From Saprospiraceae bacterium (lineage in GTDB: Bacteria; Bacteroidota; Bacteroidia; Chitinophagales; Saprospiraceae), in assembly GCA_041392805.1 (NCBI GenBank), contig JAWKLJ010000001.1:1-64000 (forward strand): 64,000 nucleotides of DNA, in the 5' to 3' direction. Shown here piece after piece: positions 33,301 through 41,776 of this stretch. Within the stretch, counting starts at the first letter, position 1. Every line of letters starts with the position of its first letter. Position numbers and translations under genes: made by a program. The notes beneath the pieces are model-generated. The model was not told where the DNA came from and made no database searches. It saw only the letters and a program-made list of their open reading frames with translations.

Positions 33301-33986
33301 AAAAGATTAGCGTGCTTACCGGCGCTGGCATCAGTGCTGAAAGTGGGATCAAAACTTTTAGAGATGCTGACGGACTATGGGAAGGGTACGATGTAATGGA
33401 AGTAGCGTCCCCCCAAGGTTGGCAAAAGAATCCCGCTATGGTGTTGGAATTTTACAATCAACGCCGTCGGCAACTTAAAGCAGTTAAACCGAATGCCGCT
33501 CATTTTGCCTTAGCAGAATTAGAGGTAAAATACGAGGTGGATATCATCACGCAGAACATCGATGATCTACATGAAAGAGGAGGAAGCTCGCGAATCATTC
33601 ACCTTCATGGCGAATTATTCAAGGCACGAGGCATACATTATCCTTCTACCATTTATGACTGCAGAGATGATATCAAGTTAGGTGATACTTGCCAAAATGG
33701 CAGTCAGCTGAGGCCTCATATTGTGTGGTTTGGAGAGGAGGTACCGAAATTGCAAGAAGCTGTTCCGATCGTATCAGCAGCAGATATCGTCATCATCATT
33801 GGCACTTCTATGCAGGTTTATCCGGCCGCAGGCTTAGTTGGGCTCGCCAGAAGAGATGCTACGATCTATTATGTCGACCCCAAACCCGCAATCAATTATG
33901 AATTATCCATTCTCGACAACTTGGAAGTGATTTCAGAAAAAGCGAGCACTGGTGTCAGGAAACTCGTCGATCGGTTGATGGAATGA
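33297..33986 (+). CDS. cobB: NAD-dependent protein deacylase (sirtuin, CobB type)
   Basis: 229 residues. The NAD-binding region is ISVLTGAGISAESGIKTFRD and ADGLWEGYDVMEVASPQGW. The catalytic His is in DIITQNIDDLHERGGSSRII followed by HLHGELFKARG. The Tyr/Arg pair typical of desuccinylating sirtuins (SIRT5/CobB) is present in EFYNQRRRQL. PHIVWFGEEVP and IIIGTSMQVYPAAGLVGLAR complete the Rossmann domain. The small domain keeps only two Cys (YDCRDD, DTCQNG), so a structural zinc is doubtful. It removes acyl groups from lysines using NAD. The ATG overlaps the end of the NAD(P)HX repair gene (ATGA), so translation is coupled. Confidence 0.95.
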   Translation: MKKISVLTGAGISAESGIKTFRDADGLWEGYDVMEVASPQGWQKNPAMVLEFYNQRRRQLKAVKPNAAHFALAELEVKYEVDIITQNIDDLHERGGSSRIIHLHGELFKARGIHYPSTIYDCRDDIKLGDTCQNGSQLRPHIVWFGEEVPKLQEAVPIVSAADIVIIIGTSMQVYPAAGLVGLARRDATIYYVDPKPAINYELSILDNLEVISEKASTGVRKLVDRLME

Positions 33987-33999
33987 ATAGCTTTTCAAA

Positions 34000-34710
34000 T
34001 TACTCAGTGGCTTTCTCTGTACCCGGAAGGCGGTGGAATAGGGAAATGCCGCCGAAACTATACCAATCGCGGTTTTTACTAATGCCAGCGTGACTAATAC
34101 CATCAAGATAGTCTGTAAAAGCATACCTCATTCCAAATTCAAAAGCGATAACCCATAGGTCGTTTACATCGTATTTCACCCCCAGGCCTCCGACTGCCAT
34201 AAATCGAGTTTTGAAGTAGTTCTCATTGAGGTCCTTTTCTATTGCGTCTAGAAAGTGTTGCCCCTCTGTTCTGGAATAATTAATCATTGGATTTAAAACT
34301 ACTAGGCCAGGGCCAAGGAAGGCATATGGTGAAAAGAATGATTTTGACTGATTTAATGACAAGTAATGTTGTTCTCCAAAGGGTTCCCATTCTAGACGAA
34401 AAGTAATTTCAGTAAATGGGGTCTCAAAGTTAACACCTCGTCTTTGTCTAAAATCATTAGAAGAGTTAAAATCATCCCCTGTTAACTTGCCAATCAAAAC
34501 ATTCCCCCTAATAGCCCATTTGTAATTTAGCAAATAGCGCCCTCCAATGCCAAAACCAAGGCTACCTTCTTTAAAAAGAGGACCGGTACTTTCTACCAAA
34601 TCTCCTTGATAATTTGACAACCCGACTTCTGCTCCGGCCTCCCAGCGGTATTGCCCCCATAAACTTACAGAATAGCATAAAATAGCCAATAATATGTAGT
34701 TCTTCTTCAT
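34000..34710 (-). CDS. DUF6089-type outer-membrane beta-barrel protein
   Basis: 236 residues. Signal peptide NYILLAILCYSVSLWGQ. The barrel begins YRWEAGAEVGLSNYQGDLVE and includes FGIGGRYLLNYKWAIRGNVL, RGVNFETPFTEITFRLEWEP, FFSPYAFLGPGLVVLNP and RYAFTDYLDGISHAGISKNR. The same blocks occur in the N-terminal half of the next gene (34809-36452). These match the Bacteroidota DUF6089 barrel. The protein lacks the TSP3 and OmpA parts of its neighbour, so it is a barrel-only paralogue. Function unknown. Confidence 0.8.
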   Translation of the reverse strand: MKKNYILLAILCYSVSLWGQYRWEAGAEVGLSNYQGDLVESTGPLFKEGSLGFGIGGRYLLNYKWAIRGNVLIGKLTGDDFNSSNDFRQRRGVNFETPFTEITFRLEWEPFGEQHYLSLNQSKSFFSPYAFLGPGLVVLNPMINYSRTEGQHFLDAIEKDLNENYFKTRFMAVGGLGVKYDVNDLWVIAFEFGMRYAFTDYLDGISHAGISKNRDWYSFGGISLFHRLPGTEKATE

Positions 34711-34808
34711 GTCTGAATAATTTAATTGATCAAAAGAAGTATGAATAAATAAAGATTTTTTTTGTGAGACTTTTCTGTTTTAGTGATTAGATGTATGTCC
34801 TATTTTGA

Positions 34809-36452
34809 TTATTTAATGAATAAATCAAATTCGACACGCCGATTTAGACGACGCCCCTCAGGGGTGTCATTATCACCAATTGGTTGGCTTTCACCAAATC
34901 CATCATGCGACATCCGGGCTATTGGTATTCCTTTTGTAGATAAGTAGTCGAAACAGGATTTTGCTCTTCGCTTAGAAAGTTCCAAATTTGACTGGTCATT
35001 TCCACGGCTATCGGTGTGTCCTGCTATTTTTAGTGAGTAATACGGATATTCATTTAAAATGTTCGCAATTTCTTCAAGAGTTTTCAAGGAACTTTTTTTA
35101 ATGATGTCACTTCCTGTTTCAAATTCAATAGCTTTGGAGGCAAAGATCAATACTTCTTTTGCTTTGTCAGAAATTTCAGGGCACCCTCCATTATGTTTCA
35201 GGCCTGGTAGTTCTGGGCATTTATCGTCCTCATCCGCTACGCCATCTTTATCTTGATCGGGGCAACCATGGGCAGCCAAGGGGCCTTCAATATCAGGGCA
35301 AGGGTCATCGCTATCAGGGGTTCCATCCTGATCGGAATCAGCAAACTGGCAGCCATAACAATCTTTATAACCAGGCACTTCTGGACACAAATCCTCCCAA
35401 TCGGCTATGCCATCCTCATCTTGATCAGGACAGCCATTTAAGGCAAGTGATCCAAAAAAATAGGGACATTGATCTTCTGCATCGGCAATTCCATCTAGGT
35501 CTGTATCTGGGCACCCATCTGTTTTTTCGGTTCCGGGTAGGTCAGGGCATTTATCTAAGACATCGTTCACAAAGTCACCATCCCGATCTGGACAGCCATT
35601 CATTTCTACTGTTCCAACTTGATCAGGGCAAACGTCCTCTAAATCCTCAACGCCATCACCATCTGCATCAGGACAACCACCAGCTGTGTAACTTCCTGGT
35701 ACTCTGGGGCATTTGTCTTCTTTATCTACAATACCATCATTATCAACATCCTTTGGACCAAAACGGACCGCATACGTCAATCCCCCAATGGTATACCAAT
35801 CATTTTTCTTAGGATTGCCAGTATGACTAATCCCATCCAGGTAATCTGAAAAGGCAGTTCTGAAGCCTAATTCTGCACTAATCACTGCTTTTTTTCCTAA
35901 ATCTCTTTTTAAACCAAAACCAATGGGAATAGATAAGGCGGATTGGGCACCGCCATTAGGGCGGTCCTGCTGGATACGTTCAAACCATATTTCGCGTGAA
36001 GCGGAAGAAAAGTCAGGTTGGGCATCCCAAAAAGTCATTCCTAATCCGGCAAAAAGATAAGGTGAGAATATTTTCCTAAAACGATGATCTTCTCTGTATC
36101 GTCGACTACCAAAAGGTTCCCATGTCGCCACCAAACTGGCTTCGAGGATATCCGTTTCAAAACTGAAGGCCCTGGCCGCCATTTTCTGATCTGAAAAATA
36201 GCTATCGCTTCCGCTGATTTTGGACATCAGCCCCCCTAATCGAATCCCCCATTCGTTTCCTAAAAGCAAGGTGCCACTCAAGCCATAAGCGAGTTGCGTC
36301 TCTTGGAAATTAGGCGTTCTTTTTTCAACAAGATCGCCCAAATAATTGGCCCCTCCGCCAAAAAAGCCTAACTCAAACTGAGCCTGAGAAAAACCTCCAA
36401 AAGCCCAAAACATTACAAAAACGGTGTAGTAAAACCTTCTCATTTCCAACAC
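34809..36452 (-). CDS. DUF6089 barrel - thrombospondin type 3 repeats - OmpA domain protein
   Basis: 547 residues. Signal peptide YYTVFVMFWAFGGFSQA. Residues about 22-235 form a DUF6089-like barrel ending FRTAFSDYLDGISHTGNPKK. Residues about 240-420 are seven or so Ca-binding TSP3 repeats (DVDNDGIVDKEDKCPRVPGS, DSDQDGTPDSDDPCPDIEGP). Residues about 430-547 are an OmpA-like peptidoglycan-binding domain with SLKIAGHTDSRGNDQSNLEL and SKRRAKSCFDYLSTKGI. It links the outer membrane to peptidoglycan; in Bacteroidota, OmpA-family proteins are also part of the T9SS/gliding envelope. It is a paralogue of the gene downstream, from which it is separated by 98 bases. Confidence 0.9.
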   Translation of the reverse strand: MLEMRRFYYTVFVMFWAFGGFSQAQFELGFFGGGANYLGDLVEKRTPNFQETQLAYGLSGTLLLGNEWGIRLGGLMSKISGSDSYFSDQKMAARAFSFETDILEASLVATWEPFGSRRYREDHRFRKIFSPYLFAGLGMTFWDAQPDFSSASREIWFERIQQDRPNGGAQSALSIPIGFGLKRDLGKKAVISAELGFRTAFSDYLDGISHTGNPKKNDWYTIGGLTYAVRFGPKDVDNDGIVDKEDKCPRVPGSYTAGGCPDADGDGVEDLEDVCPDQVGTVEMNGCPDRDGDFVNDVLDKCPDLPGTEKTDGCPDTDLDGIADAEDQCPYFFGSLALNGCPDQDEDGIADWEDLCPEVPGYKDCYGCQFADSDQDGTPDSDDPCPDIEGPLAAHGCPDQDKDGVADEDDKCPELPGLKHNGGCPEISDKAKEVLIFASKAIEFETGSDIIKKSSLKTLEEIANILNEYPYYSLKIAGHTDSRGNDQSNLELSKRRAKSCFDYLSTKGIPIARMSHDGFGESQPIGDNDTPEGRRLNRRVEFDLFIK

Positions 36453-36901
36453 TTTTTTTCCCTAGAATGATTACTCAAAACAAAAAACGCTTTTTAAGGC
36501 CATGTTTTGCATGTTCTAATCCTATAGGCAGTTGGCTGTGATCCATAGGATACAGCGATCAATTTAACCTACGTTATATTGCATTGAGGTAGAACAGCTC
36601 CTAGTGAAGCTCATTGAAGTTTTCTCAAGTATGACTTTGAAAAAGTTGCTGAAAAGGGGGGCAACTTTTTCGTTTTAAGTTAAAGCCAAAACGATTTAGA
36701 TGGGCGAAATTATTGTATGTGTATTGGATAGACACGATCTATTATATACAAAAGTACGAAAAGCCATGGTATAACAAAGGATGAAAACAAAAAAATAACA
36801 CGTACTAGGGAATGAAAACAAGAAAAGAGAACATGACAAAACTGCCATGCCCTCTTTCTAAAAGTATCAGTAAATTAGGTTAACCCTTACATTTATTTTA
36901 A
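36453..36901. other. 449-bp gap between the OmpA-family gene and nrdA
   Basis: The only structure seen is a strong hairpin at 36639-36671: GAAAAAGTTGC pairs with GCAACTTTTTC around a purine-rich loop, followed on the plus strand by GTTTT. On the minus strand it could end the nrdBA transcript about 230 bases after the nrdA stop. No small gene is convincing. Confidence 0.55.
36639..36671. terminator. Hairpin, possible terminator for nrdBA
   Basis: An 11-bp perfect stem with A-run and T-run built into the stem base, loop of 11 bases. Both strands show a U-rich 3' side, so direction cannot be fixed. Confidence 0.45.
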
Positions 36902-39325
36902 TTAACTACCACAAGCCAAGCAATCTGGATCATCTAAATTGCATACTTGCCCTTCGGAGGCGCCCAAATCTGTATCAATATAAACGGCAGTATTAGTAGT
37001 CGAATTGGCCATATGCATAGACTCAGCGCCTACCTCGATGCTGGCGTGCACTTGTTTAGCCTCTCTGTCTACTGTAAATTTAATTGGATCCGTTGCTGCT
37101 TTAGAACGCAGGTAATACATGCCCGTTTTTAAGCCCTTTTGCCAGGCATAAAAATGCATAGATGACAGCTTTCCAAAATTTGGGTTCTCCACAAAGAGAT
37201 TCATACTTTGACTTTGACAAATAAAGGCGCCCCGATCAGCTGCCATATCAATAATCACTTTCTGACTGAGTTCCCAGACCGTTTTATAAAGGTTTTTCAA
37301 CTCACTTGGGATATCAGGAAAATCCACAATAGAGCCATTGGAGGCCATCAAGCGATTTTTCATATGGTCATCCCACAATCCCAGACCGATCAAATCTTTT
37401 AGGAGATGTTTGTTGACAACAATATATTCGCCAGAAAGGGTTCTTCTGGTGTAAATATTAGAAGTGTATGGCTCAAAACATTCATTGTTGCCCAAAATCT
37501 GAGAGGTCGAAGCGGTAGGCATCGGCGCCAACAACAGACTGTTACGAAGGCCATGTGATTGGATGCGCTGCTTAAGGTCAGCCCAATCCCAGCGATTACC
37601 GGGCTCTACCCCCCACATATCAAATTGTAATTCTCCTTTACTGGCGGGAGAACCTTGATAACTTTCGTATGCTCCATCCTTTTTCGCCAGGGCATTTGAC
37701 TCTGTTAGTGCCGCAAAGTAGATGGTTTCAAAAATATCAATATTTAATTGTTTGGCCTCAGGGCTATCAAATGGGTAACGCATCATAATAAATGCATCAG
37801 CCAAACCTTGGACCCCAATGCCAATTGGGCGATGCCGCATATTGGAATTCCGAGCCTCTGGAATAGGGTAATAATTGATATCAATTACCTTATTGAGGTT
37901 GCGGGTCACCACCCTGGAAATCTCATAAAGCTTTTCGAAATCGTAGGTATTGTCTTCTTTTACAAATTTACCCAAGGAAATAGAGGCCAGGTTACAAACA
38001 GCCACTTCATCCGGCGAGGTATACTCCATTATCTCTGTACAAAGGTTACTTGACCGGATAGTACCTAGGTTTTTTTGATTTGACTTTTTGTTAGCTGCAT
38101 CTTTGTAAAGAATGTAAGGCGTCCCGGTTTCTATTTGTGATTCGAGGATGGCGAACCAAAGGTCCTGGGCTTTAACCACCTTACGTGCTCTTCCTTCTTT
38201 TTCATATTGGTGATAAAGGGCTTCAAATTCTCCACCGTAGCTATCGAACAGACCAGGGCTTTCATTTGGGCAGAATAGCGACCAATCTCCATTGTGTTGC
38301 ACCCTTTCCATGAATAAATCGGGAATCCACATGGCATAGAAAAGGTCCCTAGCCCTTAATTCCTCCTTGCCATGGTTCTTTTTCAGGTCAAGGAATTCAA
38401 AAACGTCAGTATGCCAAGGCTCCAAATAAACGGCAAAAGCCCCTTTCCTTTTTCCGCCTCCCTGGTCGACGTATCTAGCCGTATCATTAAATACTTTTAA
38501 CATGGGAATGATACCGTTAGAAGTGCCTCCGGTTCCTTTGATATAACTTCCCTTTGCTCTTATGTTGTGGATACTAAGGCCAATTCCGCCTGCAGACTGA
38601 GATATTTTGGCACACCGAGAAAGGGTCTCGAAAATGCCGGAGATGCTATCGTCTGTCATACTCAGCAAAAAGCAGGAAGAAAGTTGGGGTCTAGGAGTGC
38701 CAGCGTTAAAGAGGGTCGGCGTCGCATGAATGAACCACTTTTCTGACATTAGGTTATAGGTCTCAATGGCAGCCTCTATGTCTTCTCCGTGGATACCTAT
38801 AGCCGCCCGCATCAGCATATGCTGGGGGCGCTCAACTACTTTGCCATCCATCCGGAGTAAGTAGGATCTTTCTAGGGTTTTAAATCCAAAAAAATCGAAA
38901 CTCGCATCCCGGTCATAGATAATTGCAGAATCGAGCTGATCTTTATGTTTCCAAACCAGTTTATAGGTATCTTCTCCGATCAGGCCGGCTTTTTCTCCTG
39001 TTTTAGGATCGATATAATGGTATAATGCTTTTATCGTTCGGGAAAAAGATTTATCCGTATTTTTATGGAGGTTGGAAACAGCAATTCGGGCAGCTAATAG
39101 TGCATAATCGGGGTGATTAGCAGCCATAGTAGCGGCCGTTTCTGCTGCCAGGTTGTCTAACTCGGTGGTTGTTACACCATCATACAAGCCCTGTATGACT
39201 TTTTTGGCAATTTCGATATGGCTGACAAATCGGGTGTCGAGTCCATAACATAATTTCTTGACACGAGCGGTGATTTTGTCAAAGCTGACATCCTCTCGTT
39301 TTCCAGTTCGCTTAATAACTTGCAT
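36902..39325 (-). CDS. nrdA: Ribonucleoside-diphosphate reductase, alpha subunit (class Ia type)
   Basis: 807 residues. The N-terminal ATP cone (about 1-95, MQVIKRTGKREDVSFDKITA) provides allosteric control. The catalytic part has QLSSCFLLSMTDDSISGIFE, RCAKISQSAGGIGLSIHNIR, SNLCTEIMEYTSPDEVAVCN with the N-x-C-x-E radical site (about 427-431), and LLLAPMPTASTSQILGNNEC. The C-terminal CNLDDPDCLACGS carries the CxxC that is re-reduced by thioredoxin/glutaredoxin. It makes deoxyribonucleotides from NDPs. The gene lies 32 bases after nrdB on the same strand, with order B then A, the reverse of E. coli. Confidence 0.97.
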   Translation of the reverse strand: MQVIKRTGKREDVSFDKITARVKKLCYGLDTRFVSHIEIAKKVIQGLYDGVTTTELDNLAAETAATMAANHPDYALLAARIAVSNLHKNTDKSFSRTIKALYHYIDPKTGEKAGLIGEDTYKLVWKHKDQLDSAIIYDRDASFDFFGFKTLERSYLLRMDGKVVERPQHMLMRAAIGIHGEDIEAAIETYNLMSEKWFIHATPTLFNAGTPRPQLSSCFLLSMTDDSISGIFETLSRCAKISQSAGGIGLSIHNIRAKGSYIKGTGGTSNGIIPMLKVFNDTARYVDQGGGKRKGAFAVYLEPWHTDVFEFLDLKKNHGKEELRARDLFYAMWIPDLFMERVQHNGDWSLFCPNESPGLFDSYGGEFEALYHQYEKEGRARKVVKAQDLWFAILESQIETGTPYILYKDAANKKSNQKNLGTIRSSNLCTEIMEYTSPDEVAVCNLASISLGKFVKEDNTYDFEKLYEISRVVTRNLNKVIDINYYPIPEARNSNMRHRPIGIGVQGLADAFIMMRYPFDSPEAKQLNIDIFETIYFAALTESNALAKKDGAYESYQGSPASKGELQFDMWGVEPGNRWDWADLKQRIQSHGLRNSLLLAPMPTASTSQILGNNECFEPYTSNIYTRRTLSGEYIVVNKHLLKDLIGLGLWDDHMKNRLMASNGSIVDFPDIPSELKNLYKTVWELSQKVIIDMAADRGAFICQSQSMNLFVENPNFGKLSSMHFYAWQKGLKTGMYYLRSKAATDPIKFTVDREAKQVHASIEVGAESMHMANSTTNTAVYIDTDLGASEGQVCNLDDPDCLACGS

Positions 39326-39357
39326 AGAAAAGGTCTTTGAAGGTTAATGTTTGTTCG

Positions 39358-40338
39358 TTAAAAGTCTTCGTCAAGGGTGAAAACCTGTTTTTCTCTGTCG
39401 GTCATAACGCCAGATTTCTGGTAATCTCCAACACGTTTCTCGAAAAAATTGGTTTTCCCTTGTAGGGATATCATGTCCATCCAGGGGAATGGATTTTCAA
39501 CATTGTAAATTTTGGGCTGCTTTAAAGCTGCTAACAGGCGGTCGGCAACAAATTCGATGTATTGACACATTAAATCTGAATTCATCCCGATGAGCTTGAC
39601 AGGTAGGGCATCAGAAACAAACTCTTTTTCAATTTTTACAGCATCCTCAATGATGGTTCTGATGACCTGTGTAGAAAGTTTATTTTTAATATGGTTATTA
39701 TAAAGTAGGCAAGCAAAATCACAATGCATTCCTTCATCCCTTGAAATAAGCTCATTCGAAAAAGAAAGTCCCGGCATTAATCCGCGCTTTTTGAGCCAAA
39801 AGATAGAACAAAAAGAACCCGAAAAGAAAATGCCCTCCACGGCCGCAAAGGCAATTAGGCGTTCGGCAAAAGAAGCCTCTTTGATCCATCTCAAGGCCCA
39901 CTCTGCCTTTTTCTTGACACAATCCATCGTATCGATGGCATTGAATAGATAATCTTTTTCTTTCGTATCGCTGATGTAAGTATCAATGAGTAAAGAGTAG
40001 GTCTCCGAATGGATATTTTCCATCATAATTTGGAAACCGTAAAAAAACTTTGCTTCAGTATATTGTACTTCGCTCACAAAGTTTTCCGCTAGATTTTCAT
40101 TAACAATTCCATCACTGGCTGCGAAAAAAGCTAAGACATGCTTAACAAAATGGCGTTCATCATCATTGAGTTTTTCACGCCAATCTGTCATATCTTGGGA
40201 AAGGTCAATTTCTTCAGCTGTCCAAAAACTAGCTTCTGATTGTTTATAAAATTGCCAGATATCATCATGGACAATAGGAAAAAGAACAAATCTATTGGGA
40301 TTTTCTTCTAAAATGGGCTCCAAATTCTTACTCATCAA
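39358..40338 (-). CDS. nrdB: Ribonucleoside-diphosphate reductase, beta subunit
   Basis: 326 residues of the ferritin-like R2 fold. Metal ligands are in DIWQFYKQSEASFWTAEEID, FYGFQIMMENIHSETYSLLI (E-x-x-H), VEGIFFSGSFCSIFWLKKRG and ISRDEGMHCDFACLLYNNHI (E-x-x-H). The tyrosyl-radical position is expected near the ENIHSETY helix; the Tyr there is present. It generates the radical used by NrdA. A second start (Met2) is possible. It is the first gene of the nrdBA operon and has DnaA-box-like sites in the 400-bp upstream region. Confidence 0.96.
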   Translation of the reverse strand: MMSKNLEPILEENPNRFVLFPIVHDDIWQFYKQSEASFWTAEEIDLSQDMTDWREKLNDDERHFVKHVLAFFAASDGIVNENLAENFVSEVQYTEAKFFYGFQIMMENIHSETYSLLIDTYISDTKEKDYLFNAIDTMDCVKKKAEWALRWIKEASFAERLIAFAAVEGIFFSGSFCSIFWLKKRGLMPGLSFSNELISRDEGMHCDFACLLYNNHIKNKLSTQVIRTIIEDAVKIEKEFVSDALPVKLIGMNSDLMCQYIEFVADRLLAALKQPKIYNVENPFPWMDMISLQGKTNFFEKRVGDYQKSGVMTDREKQVFTLDEDF

Positions 40339-40749
40339 TAAAGGAATTTAAAATGGTTTATTCAGGTTTATGAAAATAGTTCGCTGAGATTGAAAGGTAC
40401 AGACATAACATTTCTATGGGAGTCGAGCTACAGTGGCTGACTCCCTATTTTTTAATGATGCTGTACTTAGTGGCGGATTTCCCCTTCTGTTAAAATCCTG
40501 TTCGGTTAAGTTTTCGTATGTTTTTCCTACTTGCTTTTTAACAACACTAAAATAAAGAAAAGTATAGGGCAAGGCAGTCGAAGTTATCCACATAATGTGA
40601 ATAACTATTTTATCTATTTGAAAATCAATTAATTAGAAAGGCTTTATTTTTTTCCACAATGTGGAAAACTCAATGTGGAAAACTAAAAGGCTATCACCAA
40701 AAAAGTGAGCATTACTATAATAATAATGTATAAACAAAGTGAAAATCAA
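40339..40749. other. AT-rich region upstream of nrdB with a DnaA-box cluster
   Basis: Between the nrdB start and the corA stop. It holds five 9-mers matching TTWTNCACA (listed at 40584-40682), a 13-bp direct repeat GAAAATCAATTAA at 40620 and 40741, and a triplet run ATAATAATAAT near 40716-40727. No gene is seen. The 200 bases from 40550 to 40750 are clearly richer in A/T than the flanking genes. Confidence 0.7.
40584..40682. promoter_or_regulatory. Cluster of five DnaA-box-like 9-mers
   Basis: 40584-40592 (+) TTATCCACA is a perfect consensus DnaA box. 40596-40604 (-) reads TTATTCACA. 40650-40658 (+) reads TTTTCCACA. 40660-40668 (-) and 40674-40682 (-) both read TTTTCCACA. All fit TTWTNCACA. 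The first two and the next two are each arranged as inverted pairs, and the fifth is a direct repeat of the fourth. The cluster ends 68 bases before the corA stop and lies 246 bases upstream of nrdB. Confidence 0.75.
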
Positions 40750-41697
40750 TTAAAAAAGGCGTTTTCTTTGAAAATACCAGGCGACTAGAAGACTGCAAAA
40801 AACAGAGGCGATAATAATAACATATACTGTTATCCCACTGTTCATAAAAGGGATAGGGACATTCATTCCATAAAAACTAGCAATGAGGGTAGGTACCATC
40901 AAAATAATGGTAATCAAGGTCAATCTTCGGATAGTGATATTTAGGTTGTTGGAAATGATCGAACCATAGGCATCCATCGTGCCATTCAAGATATTGGTAT
41001 AGACATTTGCCATTTCCAAGGCCTGGCTATTGTCTATAATAATATCCTCAAACAAATCCGATTTATCTTCGTCTTCCCGAATCCCCAAAAAGTCAGTCCG
41101 CTTCATTTTCATTTTCAACAGTTCATTCGAACTGAGTGAATTCATGAAATAAACAAGACTTTTTTCAATGCTGAGCAACTCCATAAGTTCTTTGTTTCGG
41201 CTGGAGTCATAGAGTTCCTTTTCGATTAAATTCCTTTTGAGGTTCAGTTTCTTCAGGCAATTAAGAAACCGATAGACCGTTTGTTCTAATATTTGAATGA
41301 CAAAAAGGGATTCATCCGCAGGGTCAAAATTCTTTACCTTGTTGTCTAAAAATACTTTCAAGACGGGGTTTTCAAAAGAAGTAATGGTAATCAAGTATTC
41401 TGGTGTGAGGATAATACCTATAGGAACGGTAATGTAAATTGCTCCATTTTCCTCATCTGATTCATTAAGTATGGGTGTGTTTACCACAATGAGCCGAACA
41501 TCATCTTCCTTTTCATACCTCGACCGCTCGTCGATATCCAGTGAATCTGTCAAAAAATCTAAAGGAATAAAAAATCTTTGCGCTATTTCTTCTAATTCTT
41601 CCTGACTAAATGGAGGAGATATATTTATCCAGCAAGGCACATCTGGCTCCTCCAATTCTTTCAACCTTCTATCTACTTTTGCGTAATACTGTATCAT
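40750..41697 (-). CDS. corA: CorA-family magnesium transporter
   Basis: 315 residues. A long cytoplasmic alpha/beta and helical domain (about 1-250) is followed by two C-terminal membrane helices. The first ends in the signature GMN (LIASFYGMNVPIPFMNSGIT, about 275-294) and the second is VYVIIIASVFCSLLVAWYF. The pentameric channel imports Mg2+ and sometimes Co2+/Ni2+. The length matches the family. A TAnnTTTG box (41742-41749) stands 45 bases upstream of the ATG. Confidence 0.93.
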   Translation of the reverse strand: MIQYYAKVDRRLKELEEPDVPCWINISPPFSQEELEEIAQRFFIPLDFLTDSLDIDERSRYEKEDDVRLIVVNTPILNESDEENGAIYITVPIGIILTPEYLITITSFENPVLKVFLDNKVKNFDPADESLFVIQILEQTVYRFLNCLKKLNLKRNLIEKELYDSSRNKELMELLSIEKSLVYFMNSLSSNELLKMKMKRTDFLGIREDEDKSDLFEDIIIDNSQALEMANVYTNILNGTMDAYGSIISNNLNITIRRLTLITIILMVPTLIASFYGMNVPIPFMNSGITVYVIIIASVFCSLLVAWYFQRKRLF

Positions 41698-41741
41698 GGC
41701 CTTGTCTTTGAGCTACTCAAAAAAACGATTACAATACCACA

Positions 41742-41749
41742 CAAACATA
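41742..41749 (-). promoter_or_regulatory. Probable -7 element of the corA promoter
   Basis: The minus strand reads TATGTTTG, matching TAnnTTTG, between the corA start (41697) and the stop of the next upstream gene (41777). No clear -33 element. Confidence 0.45.
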
Positions 41750-41776
41750 CAATTTATAGCTGACCCTTCCTAGTGT

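Noticed and set aside
35159..35812. Plus-strand frame of 217 residues opposite the TSP3 repeats
   Set aside because: Produced by the repetitive Asp/Pro-rich coding of TSP3 on the other strand (HHxHxDQ pattern).
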